Of a stretch of DNA of 64,000 nt, positions 29,476-38,083 are shown one piece after another. Below the pieces are notes generated by a model. The model saw nothing but the letters and a program-made list of their open reading frames with translations, did no database searches and had not been told where the DNA came from. A program made the position numbers and the translations under genes. This DNA comes from JAGRGG01 sp965217265 (GTDB taxonomy: Bacteria > Pseudomonadota > Alphaproteobacteria > Geminicoccales > Geminicoccaceae), in NCBI GenBank assembly GCA_965217265.1, contig CBDCHP010000018.1:372001-436000 (forward strand), read 5' to 3'. The number at the start of each line of letters is the position of its first letter. Position 1 is the first letter of the stretch.

Positions 29476-30624
29476 TCAAGGCGAAGTCTTCCTCGCCCAG
29501 GGCAGGACCCTGCCATCGTCGCCCGGCCGGACGAGGTCGCGGGCGGCGCGGGCGGCGCGCAGCAGGGCCGGGCGCGACTTGACGAAGGTCTTGACCCCCG
29601 CTTGGCCGATCCGGGGCAGGCCCCACGGCGAGAGGGCGAGGGCGACGTCGACGAGCGGCACGGGGATCGTGTTGAAGCGGCGCTTGTGCGGGTAGTCGCC
29701 GATGGTGAAGTCGAACAGCCGATACCCTCCCCCGTGCAGGTGCGCCATCGTCCGCTCGATCAGGAGGCGCCCCGGCGAGCAGGCGAGCCACGGGCCGTCT
29801 TGGTTGGCGATGCGCATCATCGCGTAGGCGCTCCCGTGCGTCACGCCCAGCAGCGCCGCCACCGTCTGGCCCTCGGCCCTGAGCGCGCTCAGCACGACGC
29901 TCCCGTCCGCCAGACCGTCGTCGAGCAGGCGGTGGTAGAAGGCGTCGTAGGTCGGGCGATCGAGGCGGTAGGCCTCGCCGTCGAGGCGCCGGCCTTGCAG
30001 CGCCGCCAAGTCGTCGAGGACGGCGTGCGCCGTGGCCTGGTCGAGGACGCGCTCGAAGGCGGCGCCCGCGTGCCGCTCGAAGACGCGCCACGAGCGCTCC
30101 AGCTCCTTGCGAAACGTCTTGGCCAAAGCCTGGCGCCGCCACGCGGCGAAGTCGTCGCCGATCGTCAGGACGTTGCCGAAGACCGGGCAGGGGGTCGGCG
30201 TCTTCAGGAGGGCCAGCGGGTTGGGGCGATCCCCCAGGCTCGCAGGCATCTTCTCGAATACGGCGAGGTCGGCGGGCGGCAGGGCGCGCGCGATCGCGGC
30301 CCAAAGGGCGCGCGCGGCGGCGGGCGTGGTCGGGGCCGCCGGCCCGAGCAGCGGCGCGTTGTAGTCGCTCACGCCCCGGTCGGCGAACGCCACCACCCGC
30401 CGCCTGCCGGTCGCATCCAGGATCAAGGGGAGGAGCAACGCCCCCCGGCCGTCGGCCGCGCGCGCGAGGACGGTCAGGGGCGTGATCCCCCCGTCCGCAC
30501 CCAGCGTGCGGTACCAAGCATTGAGCCAGCGATCGGTCTGAAAGTAGGTGGCGGCGGCGAAGCCCTCGCCCTCCCCCCCCGTCCAGCCCCGCAGGACCTC
30601 GGCGCCGTAGGACGGTTCGGTCAT
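29476..30624 (-). CDS. CelD/BioF2-like acyltransferase of the EPS operon
   Basis: GNAT-superfamily protein of the FemAB/CelD-like class (acetyltransferase 6 domain), often found in cellulose and exopolysaccharide loci and thought to acylate sugars or peptides. The 382-residue product has YFQTDRWLNAWYRTLG at the start and KTFRKELERSWR in the middle. The conserved C-terminal signature is YRLFDFTIGDYPHKRRFNT near residue 315. The ATG at 30624 overlaps the preceding stop by 4 nt. Cytoplasmic; substrate unknown. Confidence 0.82.
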   Translation of the reverse strand: MTEPSYGAEVLRGWTGGEGEGFAAATYFQTDRWLNAWYRTLGADGGITPLTVLARAADGRGALLLPLILDATGRRRVVAFADRGVSDYNAPLLGPAAPTTPAAARALWAAIARALPPADLAVFEKMPASLGDRPNPLALLKTPTPCPVFGNVLTIGDDFAAWRRQALAKTFRKELERSWRVFERHAGAAFERVLDQATAHAVLDDLAALQGRRLDGEAYRLDRPTYDAFYHRLLDDGLADGSVVLSALRAEGQTVAALLGVTHGSAYAMMRIANQDGPWLACSPGRLLIERTMAHLHGGGYRLFDFTIGDYPHKRRFNTIPVPLVDVALALSPWGLPRIGQAGVKTFVKSRPALLRAARAARDLVRPGDDGRVLPWARKTSP

Positions 30625-31547
30625 GCCGCGCGCTGCGCCGCGTCGGCGTCCCGCGCGGCCGCGCCCTGACGCTCCAGGCGAAAGGTGATCGGCCGCTTGG
30701 CGCCGCGCAGCCGCTTGAGCCAGCCGCCGCGCCGCGCCGCCGCCTGCAGGGCTGCCTTGCCCCAGAAGACCGGGCCGGAGAGGCCCCGGCCGCCCTCGAA
30801 GCCGAGATGGTGGCGCAAGAGCCCGTTGGCGACGTTGAGCATGTGGCGGCGGCGGATGTCGTCGGTCCAGAACTCCATCGTCATCGACACGTTGAGGCAG
30901 TCGAAGTTCTCGATGCGGTGCGGCGCGTTGAGCGGCCAGTGCGCCATCTGGCCGGGCTCCAGGTCGATCACTCGCGCGTCCTGGTCGTAGGCGGGGTCGT
31001 AGGGCATGTTGACCTCGACCCCGTGGACGGCGATGCCCTCCAGGTGCTCGGGCCGAACGTAGGGCGCCTTGGCCGGGTAGAGGTAGAGGCGCTTGCGCCC
31101 GTGCATCTGCCACAGGCCCTGCCCCGGCAGGTCGGCGTGGTAGTAGACCTCGACCTTGGGCGAGGAGATCAGGACGCCGATCTGCAGGTCGTAGGCCGAG
31201 AAGCCCGGCAGGTTCTGGCCGATCTCGGCCAGGATCGCCTGGGATACCTCGCGGTAGCGCGGGTCGACGGCGGCGATGTTGCGCAGGTTCAGCCACATCC
31301 GGCCGGCCCTGATCGCATCGATGACCTCAAAGCCCCCGAGGTCGCCGACGTCGCCCTCCTCCCAGACCCGCCGCCCGGCCTCGCCCAGGCGGATGAGCGA
31401 ATAGGACGGGCGCGGGTACGTCTTGATCAGCCCCGCCAGCGTTTCGAGCGCGAAGAGGGGGGACTGGTGCAGGCGGTGCCGCAAGACCAGCGGGTCCTGG
31501 TCCCAGGAAGCCTTTTGCGCCTCGCTCCACGGCTCGTAGACGTTCAT
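30621..31547 (-). CDS. JmjC/cupin-like Fe(II) protein in the EPS operon
   Basis: A 308-residue protein related to JmjC-type cupins. The core VEVYYHADLPGQGLWQMHGR contains an HxD pair (HAD), and GQMAHWPLNAPHRIEN about 85 residues later supplies the distal His, giving a possible iron-binding triad. It could be a 2-oxoglutarate oxygenase that hydroxylates a sugar, lipid or protein, but members of this subgroup are uncharacterised. The ATG at 31547 is chosen because GGGAGACG lies 6 nt upstream; an ATG at 31562 gives five more residues. Tightly coupled with its neighbours by a 4-nt overlap. Confidence 0.75.
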   Translation of the reverse strand: MNVYEPWSEAQKASWDQDPLVLRHRLHQSPLFALETLAGLIKTYPRPSYSLIRLGEAGRRVWEEGDVGDLGGFEVIDAIRAGRMWLNLRNIAAVDPRYREVSQAILAEIGQNLPGFSAYDLQIGVLISSPKVEVYYHADLPGQGLWQMHGRKRLYLYPAKAPYVRPEHLEGIAVHGVEVNMPYDPAYDQDARVIDLEPGQMAHWPLNAPHRIENFDCLNVSMTMEFWTDDIRRRHMLNVANGLLRHHLGFEGGRGLSGPVFWGKAALQAAARRGGWLKRLRGAKRPITFRLERQGAAARDADAAQRAA

Positions 31548-31561
31548 CGTCGCGTCTCCCA

Positions 31562-33100
31562 TTACTTGGCCTCCGGGTGAATGAAACCGACCAGAAGGGT
31601 CTTGAAAACGATCTTGACGTCCAAGATCAGGTTCCAGTTGTCGATGTATTCGAGGTCGTAGGCGATGCGCTTGACCATCTGGTGCAAGGCGCTCGTCTCG
31701 CCGCGATAGCCGTTGATCTGCGCCCAGCCGGTGATGCCCGGCTTGACGCGGTAGCGGGCGGCGTAGCCCTCGATCAGGCGCTCGAAGTGGATGTTGTGCG
31801 CGATCGCGTGCGGCCGCGGACCGACGACGCTCATCTGCCCCAAGAGCACGTTGACGAACTGCGGCAGCTCGTCCAGGCTCGTCTTGCGCAAGAGGCGGCC
31901 GACGCGGGTGACGCGCGGGTCGCCTCGGGTCGCCTGCCGCACGACGGCGCCGGTGCCGTCGTCGCACATCGCGACGTGCATCGTGCGGAACTTCAACACC
32001 TCGATGACCTTGCGATTGTAGCCGTGGCGCTTTTGCCGGTAGAGGACGGGCCCCTTGCTGTCCAAGCGGATGGCGAGCGCCACCACCAGCATCAAGGGCG
32101 CGAAGAGGACGAAGGCGAGTGCTGCGATGACGCGGTCGCTGATCCCCTTGGCGATCGTCGCCCAGCCCTCGAAGGGGCGGCGCATGATCCGCACGCACGG
32201 CAGGCCGGCGACGAGCCGGGTCGGCAGCCGCGCCGACTGCACCCCGAACGTCGGCCCCGCGAGCGACACGTCGACCGGCATCAGGCTCAAGCGCCGCACG
32301 ATGTCCGAGACGAGGCGCGCCTCTTTCGGCGTGAAGGCGAGGACGACCTCGTGCAGGTCGCGCTCGCCGACCATCCGCTCCAAAAGGCCGCGCTCGCGCA
32401 TCAGCTTGGCGCGGCCGATTGTCGTCGCCTTTTCCTGGCGCTCGGCGCGGACCTCGGTGATCGCGATCCTGCCCTTGGGCAGCGCCTTCAGGGCGATCGT
32501 GCCGGCGGGCGCCGCGCCCTGGCCGGCGACGACGAGGTCGCCGATGATCACGACCCGGCGGTCCAGGTGGCCCTGGGCATCGCGCCGCCGCCAGCTTCGG
32601 GCGAGCCACAGGCGCAGGACGATGAAGGGCACGGCCGCGGCGGCGAAGTTGACCAAGAGCGAGGCGGGTGCCAGGCCGGGCGGGGGGGTCGGCAGCAGCG
32701 CCGCGGTGAGCCCGATGGTGCAAAGCCCGATCGCCAAGCGCGGGCCTTGCACCCAAGACCCGCCGAACGACCCGACGCGGTACGCGCCGGCGAGCGCCAG
32801 GAGGGCGACGAAGGCGACGAGCGTCGCTTCGGTCCAGACGATCAGGTCCGCGACGTCCGCCTCGGCGGAGCAGGCCGCCGCCACGGCCCCGCACAGGATC
32901 GCGAACACGTCGGCCGCGACCAGCTTGAGCCGAAACAGCAAGATCGCGTCTTCGAGGTAGCCTCTCGCCCCGGCGGACCGCGGCGCGCGGACGAGGAACG
33001 CGTCGGGGGAGACCGTCGGGGCGGCGGCTTGGCCGCCGACGTCGGCAGAAGCGGCTTGGCCCTCAAGGGACGGTTGCGCAGCCAAGCGGCGGGCCTTCAA
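31562..33100 (-). CDS. Polyprenyl-phosphate glycosyl-1-phosphate (priming) transferase
   Basis: Starts the EPS repeat unit by transferring a sugar phosphate from a UDP-sugar to undecaprenyl phosphate. The 512-residue protein has an N-terminal membrane region with about four helices (residues 50-170), a CoA-binding-like soluble part, a further helix near residue 325, and the C-terminal catalytic domain: YRQKRHGYNRKVIEVLKFRT, DELPQFVNVLLGQMSVVGPR and KPGITGWAQINGYRGE. This is the WcaJ/ExoY family, most like undecaprenyl-phosphate glucose phosphotransferases. The TTG start overlaps the upstream stop (TTGA). Confidence 0.93.
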   Translation of the reverse strand: MKARRLAAQPSLEGQAASADVGGQAAAPTVSPDAFLVRAPRSAGARGYLEDAILLFRLKLVAADVFAILCGAVAAACSAEADVADLIVWTEATLVAFVALLALAGAYRVGSFGGSWVQGPRLAIGLCTIGLTAALLPTPPPGLAPASLLVNFAAAAVPFIVLRLWLARSWRRRDAQGHLDRRVVIIGDLVVAGQGAAPAGTIALKALPKGRIAITEVRAERQEKATTIGRAKLMRERGLLERMVGERDLHEVVLAFTPKEARLVSDIVRRLSLMPVDVSLAGPTFGVQSARLPTRLVAGLPCVRIMRRPFEGWATIAKGISDRVIAALAFVLFAPLMLVVALAIRLDSKGPVLYRQKRHGYNRKVIEVLKFRTMHVAMCDDGTGAVVRQATRGDPRVTRVGRLLRKTSLDELPQFVNVLLGQMSVVGPRPHAIAHNIHFERLIEGYAARYRVKPGITGWAQINGYRGETSALHQMVKRIAYDLEYIDNWNLILDVKIVFKTLLVGFIHPEAK

Positions 33101-34323
33101 GGCATTGCCTTTCGCGGCGGGGCCGACCGCCCGGCCGTGAATGGGGCGATCAAGTCGAGGTAGGCATCGACGCTGGCGTCGATCGTGAAGCGCCGCAGAT
33201 AGGGGGCGACGTCCGGCGACGGCGCCCTGGCCCCCGTCAGTGCTTCGGCGAGGGCTCGGGTGAGCGCCTCGGCGTCGCCGACCGGCACCAGCCGGCCGAG
33301 GCGCCCCCCCTCCAGGATCTCCGCCGGCCCGGTCGGGCAGTCGGTGCTGACCACCGGCGTGCCGGCGGCGAGGGCTTCGACGAGCACGTTGCCGAACCCC
33401 TCGTAGCGCGAGGTCAGGGCGAAGGCGGCGGCACGGGCGAGGTAGGCGAAGACGTTGGCGACCCGGCCCGGCATGGCGACGCGATCGGCGACGTCCAGTT
33501 CGCGCGCCAGGGCTTCGAGCCGGGGGCGCTCGGGCCCCTCGCCCAGGATCACGAGCCGAAGCCGCGGCATCGAGGCGCCCAGCCGGGCGAAGGCGCGGAT
33601 CAAGGCGGCGAAGTCCTTCTCGGGCGCCAGGCGGCCGATGCCGAGGACGACGCGCGGGGCGTGCTCGCTCGAACCTGCCGCGTCGAGCCAGGCGTGCCCC
33701 GCCGGTGCCGCCACGCGCTCAAGCAGGTCGGGCGGCAGCACGGGGTTGGCGATGAGCGCCACCGGCTTGTCGCCGAGCATGGCCCGCAACTGCGCGCGCA
33801 CGCCCCTTGAGACCGCGACGACGCGGTCGGCGGCGCGGTAGGCGCGGGGGATCACGTAGGGCAGCGCCCGGTAGCGCCAGCCGGCCTCGAAGCGGATCTG
33901 GTCGGTCAAGGGCGCGTGCTCGATCAAGAGCGTGCGCGTGCCGCCCCGCGCCAGCCGGACCGCGAGCAGGGCCGCGAGGTTGAGGTGCGGCTGGCCGCAG
34001 ATCAGCACGCCGGGCCGGGCCCGGCGCAGGTAGCGAACGAGTTCGAGGAGGACGCCGCGCGTGGCGCCCTGCGCCGGGCCCAGGCGATGCAGCCCGTCCC
34101 GCCAGGAGGCCGCGAGTTCGCCGGCGTCGCGGGCGGAGACGAGATCGACGCAGAGCCCCTTGGCCACGAAGCCGCGCGCCAAGCGCAGCATCGACAGTTC
34201 CGCCCCGCCGGTGCGCAGGTGCGGCAGGAGCACCGCGACGTCGCTCGGCCCGGGCGGGCGCGGCGGGGCGCGCCCCGGCGCCGCTTCGGGCGCGCTCAAG
34301 GCCGCGTGCGGCGGGGCGTTCAT
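33097..34323 (-). CDS. GT4-family glycosyltransferase A
   Basis: Retaining, GT-B-fold glycosyltransferase that adds one sugar of the EPS repeat at the cytoplasmic face. The 408-residue protein has an N-terminal acceptor domain starting VAVLLPHLRTGGAELSMLRL and a donor domain with VLGIGRLAPEKDFAALIRAF. The E-x7-E motif lies in SRYEGFGNVLVEALAAG. A stretch of about 145 bp around this motif is almost identical, in inverted orientation, to glycosyltransferase C at 42402, so the two are recent duplicates or have undergone gene conversion. Overlaps both neighbours by 4 nt. Confidence 0.9.
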   Translation of the reverse strand: MNAPPHAALSAPEAAPGRAPPRPPGPSDVAVLLPHLRTGGAELSMLRLARGFVAKGLCVDLVSARDAGELAASWRDGLHRLGPAQGATRGVLLELVRYLRRARPGVLICGQPHLNLAALLAVRLARGGTRTLLIEHAPLTDQIRFEAGWRYRALPYVIPRAYRAADRVVAVSRGVRAQLRAMLGDKPVALIANPVLPPDLLERVAAPAGHAWLDAAGSSEHAPRVVLGIGRLAPEKDFAALIRAFARLGASMPRLRLVILGEGPERPRLEALARELDVADRVAMPGRVANVFAYLARAAAFALTSRYEGFGNVLVEALAAGTPVVSTDCPTGPAEILEGGRLGRLVPVGDAEALTRALAEALTGARAPSPDVAPYLRRFTIDASVDAYLDLIAPFTAGRSAPPRKAMP

Positions 34324-35510
34324 GCGGGCAGACCCAGCGCGCCCCGCGCCGCGGCGCTGAAATACCGGCGCCCGCCCGGTCCCTCGGGCATGACCGCGCC
34401 GTCCGCGGTCGTGTAGGCCGGGCCGGCGAGCGAGCTGACCGCGAACGTGTCGGCGTAGTCCCAGACCGTCCAGGCGATGTCGTGCCGCTCCGCCGCGCGG
34501 CGGACGTCGCCGAGCCAGCGCCAGCGCGTGGCGGGGGGGGCGTAGCGGCGGTAGACGCCGAACTCGTTGCAGATGACGGGCACGCCGGACCGGGCGCCCC
34601 AGGCCGCGGCCGGGGCGAGGGCGGCCTCGACGCGCGCCTCGCCCCAGCCCTCGGCGGCGTAGGCGTCGATCTCGCGCCGCGCTTGCGCCCGGTCGACGCC
34701 TGGCGCGATCGTGACGGCGGCGTCGTCCAGGCGCGACGCCGGGTAGGCGACGCCGCGCACGAAGGGGATCGCCGTGTCCCCGTAGCCCCACGTCGCGCCC
34801 TGGTGCGTGACGATCTGCGGACGGTAGAAGTGAAAGACCGCGGCGATGTTGGGATCATCCAAGATCGCCCGGCCCGACATCTCGGTCAGCGTGTCGATCC
34901 GGCTGCCCTTGCGGCCGGTGACGAGGACGGTGTGCTCGGGGGCAAACTCCCGCACGGCCCGCAGGAGACGGTCTTGCAAGGCGAGCCAGCGGGCGGGCGA
35001 TCGGCGGTAATATTGCGGCTCGTTCAGCGGCTCGAAGACGAGGCTGTCCCGCGAGACGCCGGCGTAGCGGCGCGCGAGGCGGCGCCAGAGGCGGGCGAGC
35101 GCGGCCTGGGTGCCGGGATCGTCCTCGATCGCCGCGAGGAGCTTGGCGTCGGCGTGGTAGTCGAGCACCGCGACCAGGCCCGCGTCGGTCGCCGTGCCGA
35201 TCGCCCGGTCGAGGTCGGCGACGCCCGGCAGGTCGTCCGGGTCGCCCGGCCGCCAGCCCAGAAGCGCGAAGTCGATGCACAGCCGGACGTGGTCGAAGCC
35301 GGCCGCCTTGATGGCCTTGAAGTCCTCGGGTCCGTGGTCGTGCCGGCGATCGAAGTTCAGCCAGGCGCTCAGATTGACGCCGCGACGCAGCGACGTGGCG
35401 CCGGCACGGGCCCGCGGCGGCCTTCGGGGCGCGGCATCCACGGCGGCGGGAACGGCGGCCGTCAGCCCGGCCCCCGCCGCGGCGCCCAGGAGGCGGCGCC
35501 GGGTCGTCAT
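34320..35510 (-). CDS. Exported GH5-family glycoside hydrolase
   Basis: Endoglucanase-type (GH5) hydrolase, probably periplasmic. The 396-residue protein starts with a Tat signal (MTTRRRLLGAAAGAGLTAAV). It has the (beta/alpha)8 signatures RGVNLSAWLNF, GFDHVRLCIDF, FEPLNEPQYY with the acid/base Glu, and PVICNEFGVY with the nucleophile Glu. Hydrolases in EPS operons often trim polymer or clear mislocalised chains, as BcsZ does in cellulose synthesis; that role is inferred here. It overlaps GT A and the chain-length gene by 4 nt each. Confidence 0.9.
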   Translation of the reverse strand: MTTRRRLLGAAAGAGLTAAVPAAVDAAPRRPPRARAGATSLRRGVNLSAWLNFDRRHDHGPEDFKAIKAAGFDHVRLCIDFALLGWRPGDPDDLPGVADLDRAIGTATDAGLVAVLDYHADAKLLAAIEDDPGTQAALARLWRRLARRYAGVSRDSLVFEPLNEPQYYRRSPARWLALQDRLLRAVREFAPEHTVLVTGRKGSRIDTLTEMSGRAILDDPNIAAVFHFYRPQIVTHQGATWGYGDTAIPFVRGVAYPASRLDDAAVTIAPGVDRAQARREIDAYAAEGWGEARVEAALAPAAAWGARSGVPVICNEFGVYRRYAPPATRWRWLGDVRRAAERHDIAWTVWDYADTFAVSSLAGPAYTTADGAVMPEGPGGRRYFSAAARGALGLPA

Positions 35511-36988
35511 CGGCGCCCCAGCTTCAGCGGCACGACGCCCAAGACCGGCAGGCCCGTCGCCCGCTCCAACTGCTCGGGCGTCAGGTAGCTGCTGCGCAAC
35601 AAGTCGCTGACGAAGGCCGTCGTCAGCGTCATGAAGACGGCGCCCATGAGGCCGGCCATGACGATCAGCGGGGTGAGGTCGTTCGGCCGCAAGGGCACGT
35701 AGGGCTGCTGCAGGACGCGCACGTTGGCGTCGTCTTCGAGGGCGAGCTTGTCCAAGAGCCGGGCCTCGTCGAGCCGCCGCGACAGGTCCTTGTAGGCAGC
35801 ACTGGCGAGGTCGCGGTCGAGGGTGAGGTTGTTCAAGCGGCGCTCGTTGGCCGAGAGTGCCGCGATCTGCGCGCGGGTGTCGGCCAGCTGCTTGGCGATC
35901 ACCGTCTTGCGCGCCGCCTCGGCGCTGGCCTGCGCCACGACGCCGTTGAGCTCGGACGTCAGGCCCGCGTGCAGCGGGTTGATGCCGGTGCGCACCAGCC
36001 GCTCCGGTTCCACGCCCAACTCGCCCATCATCCGCTCGCCGGCGGCGATGCCTTGGCGCACCTGGGCGACGGGCGGGCTGTCGTTCTGCCAGTCGTTGCG
36101 CAGTTCGGCGTCGCGCAGGCGAAGGTTGAGGAGCGCCCGCTGCGCGTCGGCGAGCACCGGGTTGCGCTGCGTCTCGGCCTCCAAGACGACGGTCGGCTCG
36201 ACCTCGTCGAGGCTGGCGCGCAGCCGCGCCGCCTGCTCGTTCGTGGCGGCGTGGTCGCTCTCGGCCGCCTGCAGGGCGCGCACGAGCCCGCCTTGCTGGT
36301 CCAAGAGGATGCCGCGCTCGGACTCGAAGAGCACGATGCCGTTGTCCTGCTCAAATTGCTCCAGCTCGTTCTCGGTGCGGTCGAGTTCCGCCTTCGCCGC
36401 CCTCGTTTCGGCCTCGATCTTCTTGGCCTGCAGGTCGGCGAACAGGGGCCGCCGCTTGGCGATGTAGGCCTCGACCAAGTCTTCGAGCACCTCGGCGGCG
36501 AGCGCGCGGTCGGGGTGGCGGAACGTGACGCTGATGATGGTGCTCTCGTCGCCGGCCTCGGTGTCGAGGTTGGCGAGCATGATCTCGCGCGCCTGCTCGT
36601 CGGGGTCGACCGGGGGCACGCCCGGCTCCGGCGCGGCGTGCGCCAGCTGCGGGTAGAGCCGCGTCGCGCCGATCTTCTTCACCACCGCCGCCGCCGTGTC
36701 GGCGGCGACGAGGATCGCGGCCTCGGAGCGCAGGAGCTGCTCGCGGTCGAAGGCCTGCGTCACGATCTCCGACGCGCCGCTCTGCGCGCGATACGTGTAT
36801 TCGCGGCCGAACTTGACGTAGAGGAGCGCGTTGGCCTCGTAGGTCGGCGTGACGAGGAAGGCCAAGCCGACGGCGGCGCCGAGCGTGAGCAGGAAAGCGG
36901 CGGCGAGCTTCCACTTGTCCTTGAAGAAGGCGGTGAGCACGACGCGCGCCGAAGCACCGCCGGGACCTGCAATGCGTGCTTGTCTCAC
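35507..36988 (-). CDS. Wzz/GNVR-type polysaccharide chain-length protein
   Basis: Polysaccharide co-polymerase of the inner membrane that sets EPS chain length and export. The 493-residue protein has a first membrane helix near residues 27-47 (LAAAFLLTLGAAVGLAFLV), a Wzz domain, a long periplasmic coiled coil (about 165-410), and a second helix near residue 445. The P-rich motif PYVPLRPNDLTPLIV precedes that helix, as in GNVR proteins. The kinase domain fused in many Gram-positive and Proteobacterial versions is absent; a separate ATPase is encoded divergently at 37433. GTG start; first gene of the leftward operon. Confidence 0.9.
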   Translation of the reverse strand: MRQARIAGPGGASARVVLTAFFKDKWKLAAAFLLTLGAAVGLAFLVTPTYEANALLYVKFGREYTYRAQSGASEIVTQAFDREQLLRSEAAILVAADTAAAVVKKIGATRLYPQLAHAAPEPGVPPVDPDEQAREIMLANLDTEAGDESTIISVTFRHPDRALAAEVLEDLVEAYIAKRRPLFADLQAKKIEAETRAAKAELDRTENELEQFEQDNGIVLFESERGILLDQQGGLVRALQAAESDHAATNEQAARLRASLDEVEPTVVLEAETQRNPVLADAQRALLNLRLRDAELRNDWQNDSPPVAQVRQGIAAGERMMGELGVEPERLVRTGINPLHAGLTSELNGVVAQASAEAARKTVIAKQLADTRAQIAALSANERRLNNLTLDRDLASAAYKDLSRRLDEARLLDKLALEDDANVRVLQQPYVPLRPNDLTPLIVMAGLMGAVFMTLTTAFVSDLLRSSYLTPEQLERATGLPVLGVVPLKLGRR

Positions 36989-37432
36989 GAATCAACCTTT
37001 GAGTTTGTAAACGGTCGCGTTTTTGACGAGGAGCGAACGCTCAGCGCGCCCTATCAACGTGTCCTATTGGATCGATTGGCCCATATCGGATCAAGGGATA
37101 CTGAATTATTATTTGGGCGTCAACGCAGTCGTAATAAAATATTCCATGAACATGAAAAAAATGTTCCTTTAAACCAAAAAAGTTATTTGCCTTGGAGTAT
37201 ACAAACCGCAAGTTTATTTTATTTGGAGCCGAATACAGATGGAAGACTTTCATCTATAAGTTGAAAAGAAGGGTTCGGGCATTTTTTAGCTTCAAGGTTA
37301 TTGAGAATCGTCGGCGGCTTGTGTAAGCGTGGTGGCGAATCATGCGCATTCATGTGAGCGCGGTCATGTGAGCGCGGCGCACCCGGCGGCGCCCGGCGTG
37401 CCGCTTTGGCCTTCTTACATCGAGGAACCGCC
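36989..37432. other. AT-rich divergent control region of the EPS locus
   Basis: Separates the two divergent EPS operons and is clearly richer in A and T than the coding DNA on both sides. It holds inverted repeats GAACAT-n7-ATGTTC (about 37147-37165) and GAGCG-aa-CGCTC (about 37031-37042). A perfect tandem duplication of TCATGTGAGCGCGG lies at 37351-37378. No gene is credible; a 70-codon ORF on the minus strand has no recognisable features. It likely carries both promoters and regulator sites, but exact promoter hexamers could not be assigned. Confidence 0.6.
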
Positions 37433-38083
37433 TTGCAACCGGCTTCGTCCCGGCACGAGATCGTGCGACGCGACGCCTTGGCGTCGACACCCGAACCGCT
37501 CGAACTGCTCGCCCGCTCCTGCCGGACGGCGGGCGGCCACGTCCGCTACCGTCTGGTCGAGTTCATCGCCGCCCGCGCCGGCGAGGGGACGACGACGGTC
37601 GTGCGCGACTTCGCCGCGAGCCTGGGTCGGGCCACCGGCGCGTCCGTGCTCGTGGTCGACGCCTCCGAGCCGCGCCGGGGCTCCGATCGGATCGGTTTGA
37701 TGGAAGCGATCGTCGCCGGCCTGCCGGTCGAGCGGGTCGCGACCGGCACCGGCAACAACGTCTACGAGGCCAAGCTGAGCGGCACCGTCCGGCCGAAGGG
37801 CGAACTCGCCCACCGCGTCAACGACCGCGATCTGTGGGCGGCGGTGAACGAGCGCTTCGACATCGTCGTCGTCGACGCGCCCGCCCTCGCGCGCTCCAAC
37901 CGCGGCCTCGTCTTGGCCCAGCACATGGACGCGGTCGTCGTCGTGGTCGAGGCCGAGCGGACGCGCGCCCCCGTCCTCAACCGCCTGCTCGACCTTTTGC
38001 GCCGCGCCGAGGCGCCGGTGATCGGCACGGTGCTCAACAAGCGGCGCTACCACATCCCGCGCTTCATCTATGACCGCCTCTAG
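37433..38083 (+). CDS. BY-kinase/CpsD-like ATPase with altered Walker A
   Basis: Partner ATPase of the Wzz-like protein, of the MinD/ParA-related bacterial tyrosine kinase class. From the TTG at 37433 (preceded by GAGGAA) it is 216 residues; a TTG at 37406 is also possible. The P-loop reads ARAGEGTTTVVRDFA, with Thr where the invariant Lys of GxGK is expected. Walker A-prime SVLVVDASEP and Walker B FDIVVVDAPA are present. No C-terminal Tyr cluster is seen, so autokinase activity is doubtful. It may still bind nucleotide and gate polymerisation. First gene of the rightward operon. Confidence 0.8.
   Translation: MQPASSRHEIVRRDALASTPEPLELLARSCRTAGGHVRYRLVEFIAARAGEGTTTVVRDFAASLGRATGASVLVVDASEPRRGSDRIGLMEAIVAGLPVERVATGTGNNVYEAKLSGTVRPKGELAHRVNDRDLWAAVNERFDIVVVDAPALARSNRGLVLAQHMDAVVVVVEAERTRAPVLNRLLDLLRRAEAPVIGTVLNKRRYHIPRFIYDRL

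Noticed and set aside
37041..37253. 70-codon minus-strand ORF in the EPS control region
   Set aside because: No ribosome-binding site or recognisable motif, in an AT-rich regulatory gap; best seen as chance.
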